Positions 63,167-64,000 of a DNA stretch of 64,000 nt are shown piece after piece. This DNA is from Anisakis pegreffii (Eukaryota > Nematoda > Chromadorea > Rhabditida > Anisakidae): positions 32,518 to 96,517 of the forward strand of contig JAPYMA010000452.1 of the NCBI GenBank assembly GCA_035041965.1, in the 5' to 3' direction. The stretch's first letter is position 1. Each line of letters opens with the position of its first letter. The notes under the pieces were generated by a model, which was given only the letters and a program-made list of their open reading frames with translations, was not told the DNA's origin and did not search any database. The position numbers were made by a program, and so were the translations under genes.

Positions 63167-64000
63167 GCGAATCGAAAGGAAATCGCGATGCGCGGCGCGG
63201 TTGGATGGGTTGAATTGAAAGCAGTTGAGAAACGAACGTGAGTGGGGAATGTGGATCGATCATTATTGCTGTGTTGACCGATGACGACGGCATTAATAAT
63301 CGAATGTGACGAGACAAAAACGTCTATGGAAACGTGTCTTGTTATGTATCATATCAATCATTGCCGAACACAATAGTCCTATTGATTCACCACATTCAGT
63401 TGTGCCCTAAGCAAATAGACAAGCGATCTCTGCATTTTTGTCATTCGTGCTTCATTGACATCAAACGACTAGTTACACCACGCTGACTGCAACTCACTCC
63501 TCTAAAGAACGAGTCTATCAATTCATCAGCAAAAACCTCAGTACCACTCTGTGCTCACCAGCCATGAAGCGATCAATATTAATTGCGATTTCACGAGGTG
63601 CAAGCTCAACATAACAATCACTGATGAATCATCTCATTGTCAATATTGGTGTTTAGCTGAACAAATGACATTCAAACATAATGGAACAATGTGAAAAATT
63701 TGTTCGTTCTCTCAAAATCATTTAACGAATCTACCAAAACCTTGGTTCGAGTGTTCTGTTTAATTCTCATAGTGACAGTCACGAAATATCAGCTTTATTT
63801 AATGAACACGAGAAATTATAAGACGAGCAATACGTCTGAACTTTTGACGATATAACAAAATATAAATTTCTGTAATGATAAGCATGTTTCATTAAGAAGA
63901 GGAAAATGAGTGAGGAACAGTGTATGAAAACATGGGAATGTATATAATACGCATGGAACGACGGTCGTTGCAAATCCACTTCACTGTGTTTCTTTTCATG
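63167..64000. other. End of window, no gene seen
   Basis: Short chance frames only. Confidence 0.4.

Overview
This window reads as AT-rich animal nuclear DNA, most probably from a nematode or close relative. Genes are split into short exons by GT-AG introns of about 60 bp to 10 kb, and the gene content is metazoan: an ephrin, a REEP/DP1 protein, a membrane-anchored histidine acid phosphatase, GPI-linked three-finger proteins, S1 proteases with a C-terminal helical tail, BEL/Pao retrotransposon debris and hAT-type miniature elements. The species is not identified. Exon models were built by hand from reading frame, splice sites and matching intron phase. No RNA evidence or database search was available.

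Layout. 1-1.2 kb: remnant of a BEL/Pao integrase. 1.2-4.8 kb: no gene seen. 4.8-8.0 kb (+): eight-exon orphan gene. 8.5 kb (+): tiny secreted ORF. 9.2-12.5 kb (+): two tandem three-finger genes, one apparently soluble and one with a GPI signal. 13.9-30.3 kb (-): a complete five-exon ephrin whose first intron (about 10 kb) holds small secreted-protein exons on the same strand, with another just upstream of it. 31.3-35.6 kb: nothing firm. 35.6-38.3 kb (-): orphan gene, 5' end not found. 39.4 kb (-): small Cys-rich secreted ORF. 39.7-48.6 kb (-): two tandem seven-exon S1 proteases with identical intron phases. 49-51 kb: weak candidates and palindromes. 51.9-53.2 kb (+): secreted protein resembling the bacterial Tlde1/DUF2778 L,D-transpeptidase fold. 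54.0-55.1 kb (+): orphan type II membrane protein, convergent with a REEP5/6-like gene at 55.3-56.3 kb (-). 58.1-62.0 kb (-): nine-exon acid phosphatase. 62.5-62.8 kb: degenerate minisatellite. 62.9-64 kb: nothing firm.

A family of non-autonomous hAT-like elements (12-bp termini, 8-bp target duplications) is present in five copies inside introns or gene flanks. A second short repeat interrupts one of them and also lies in an intron about 1.2 kb away. The coding content is dominated by secreted, GPI-linked or membrane proteins. They do not form an operon and share no obvious pathway; the clearest local relationships are the tandem duplications (three-finger pair, protease pair).
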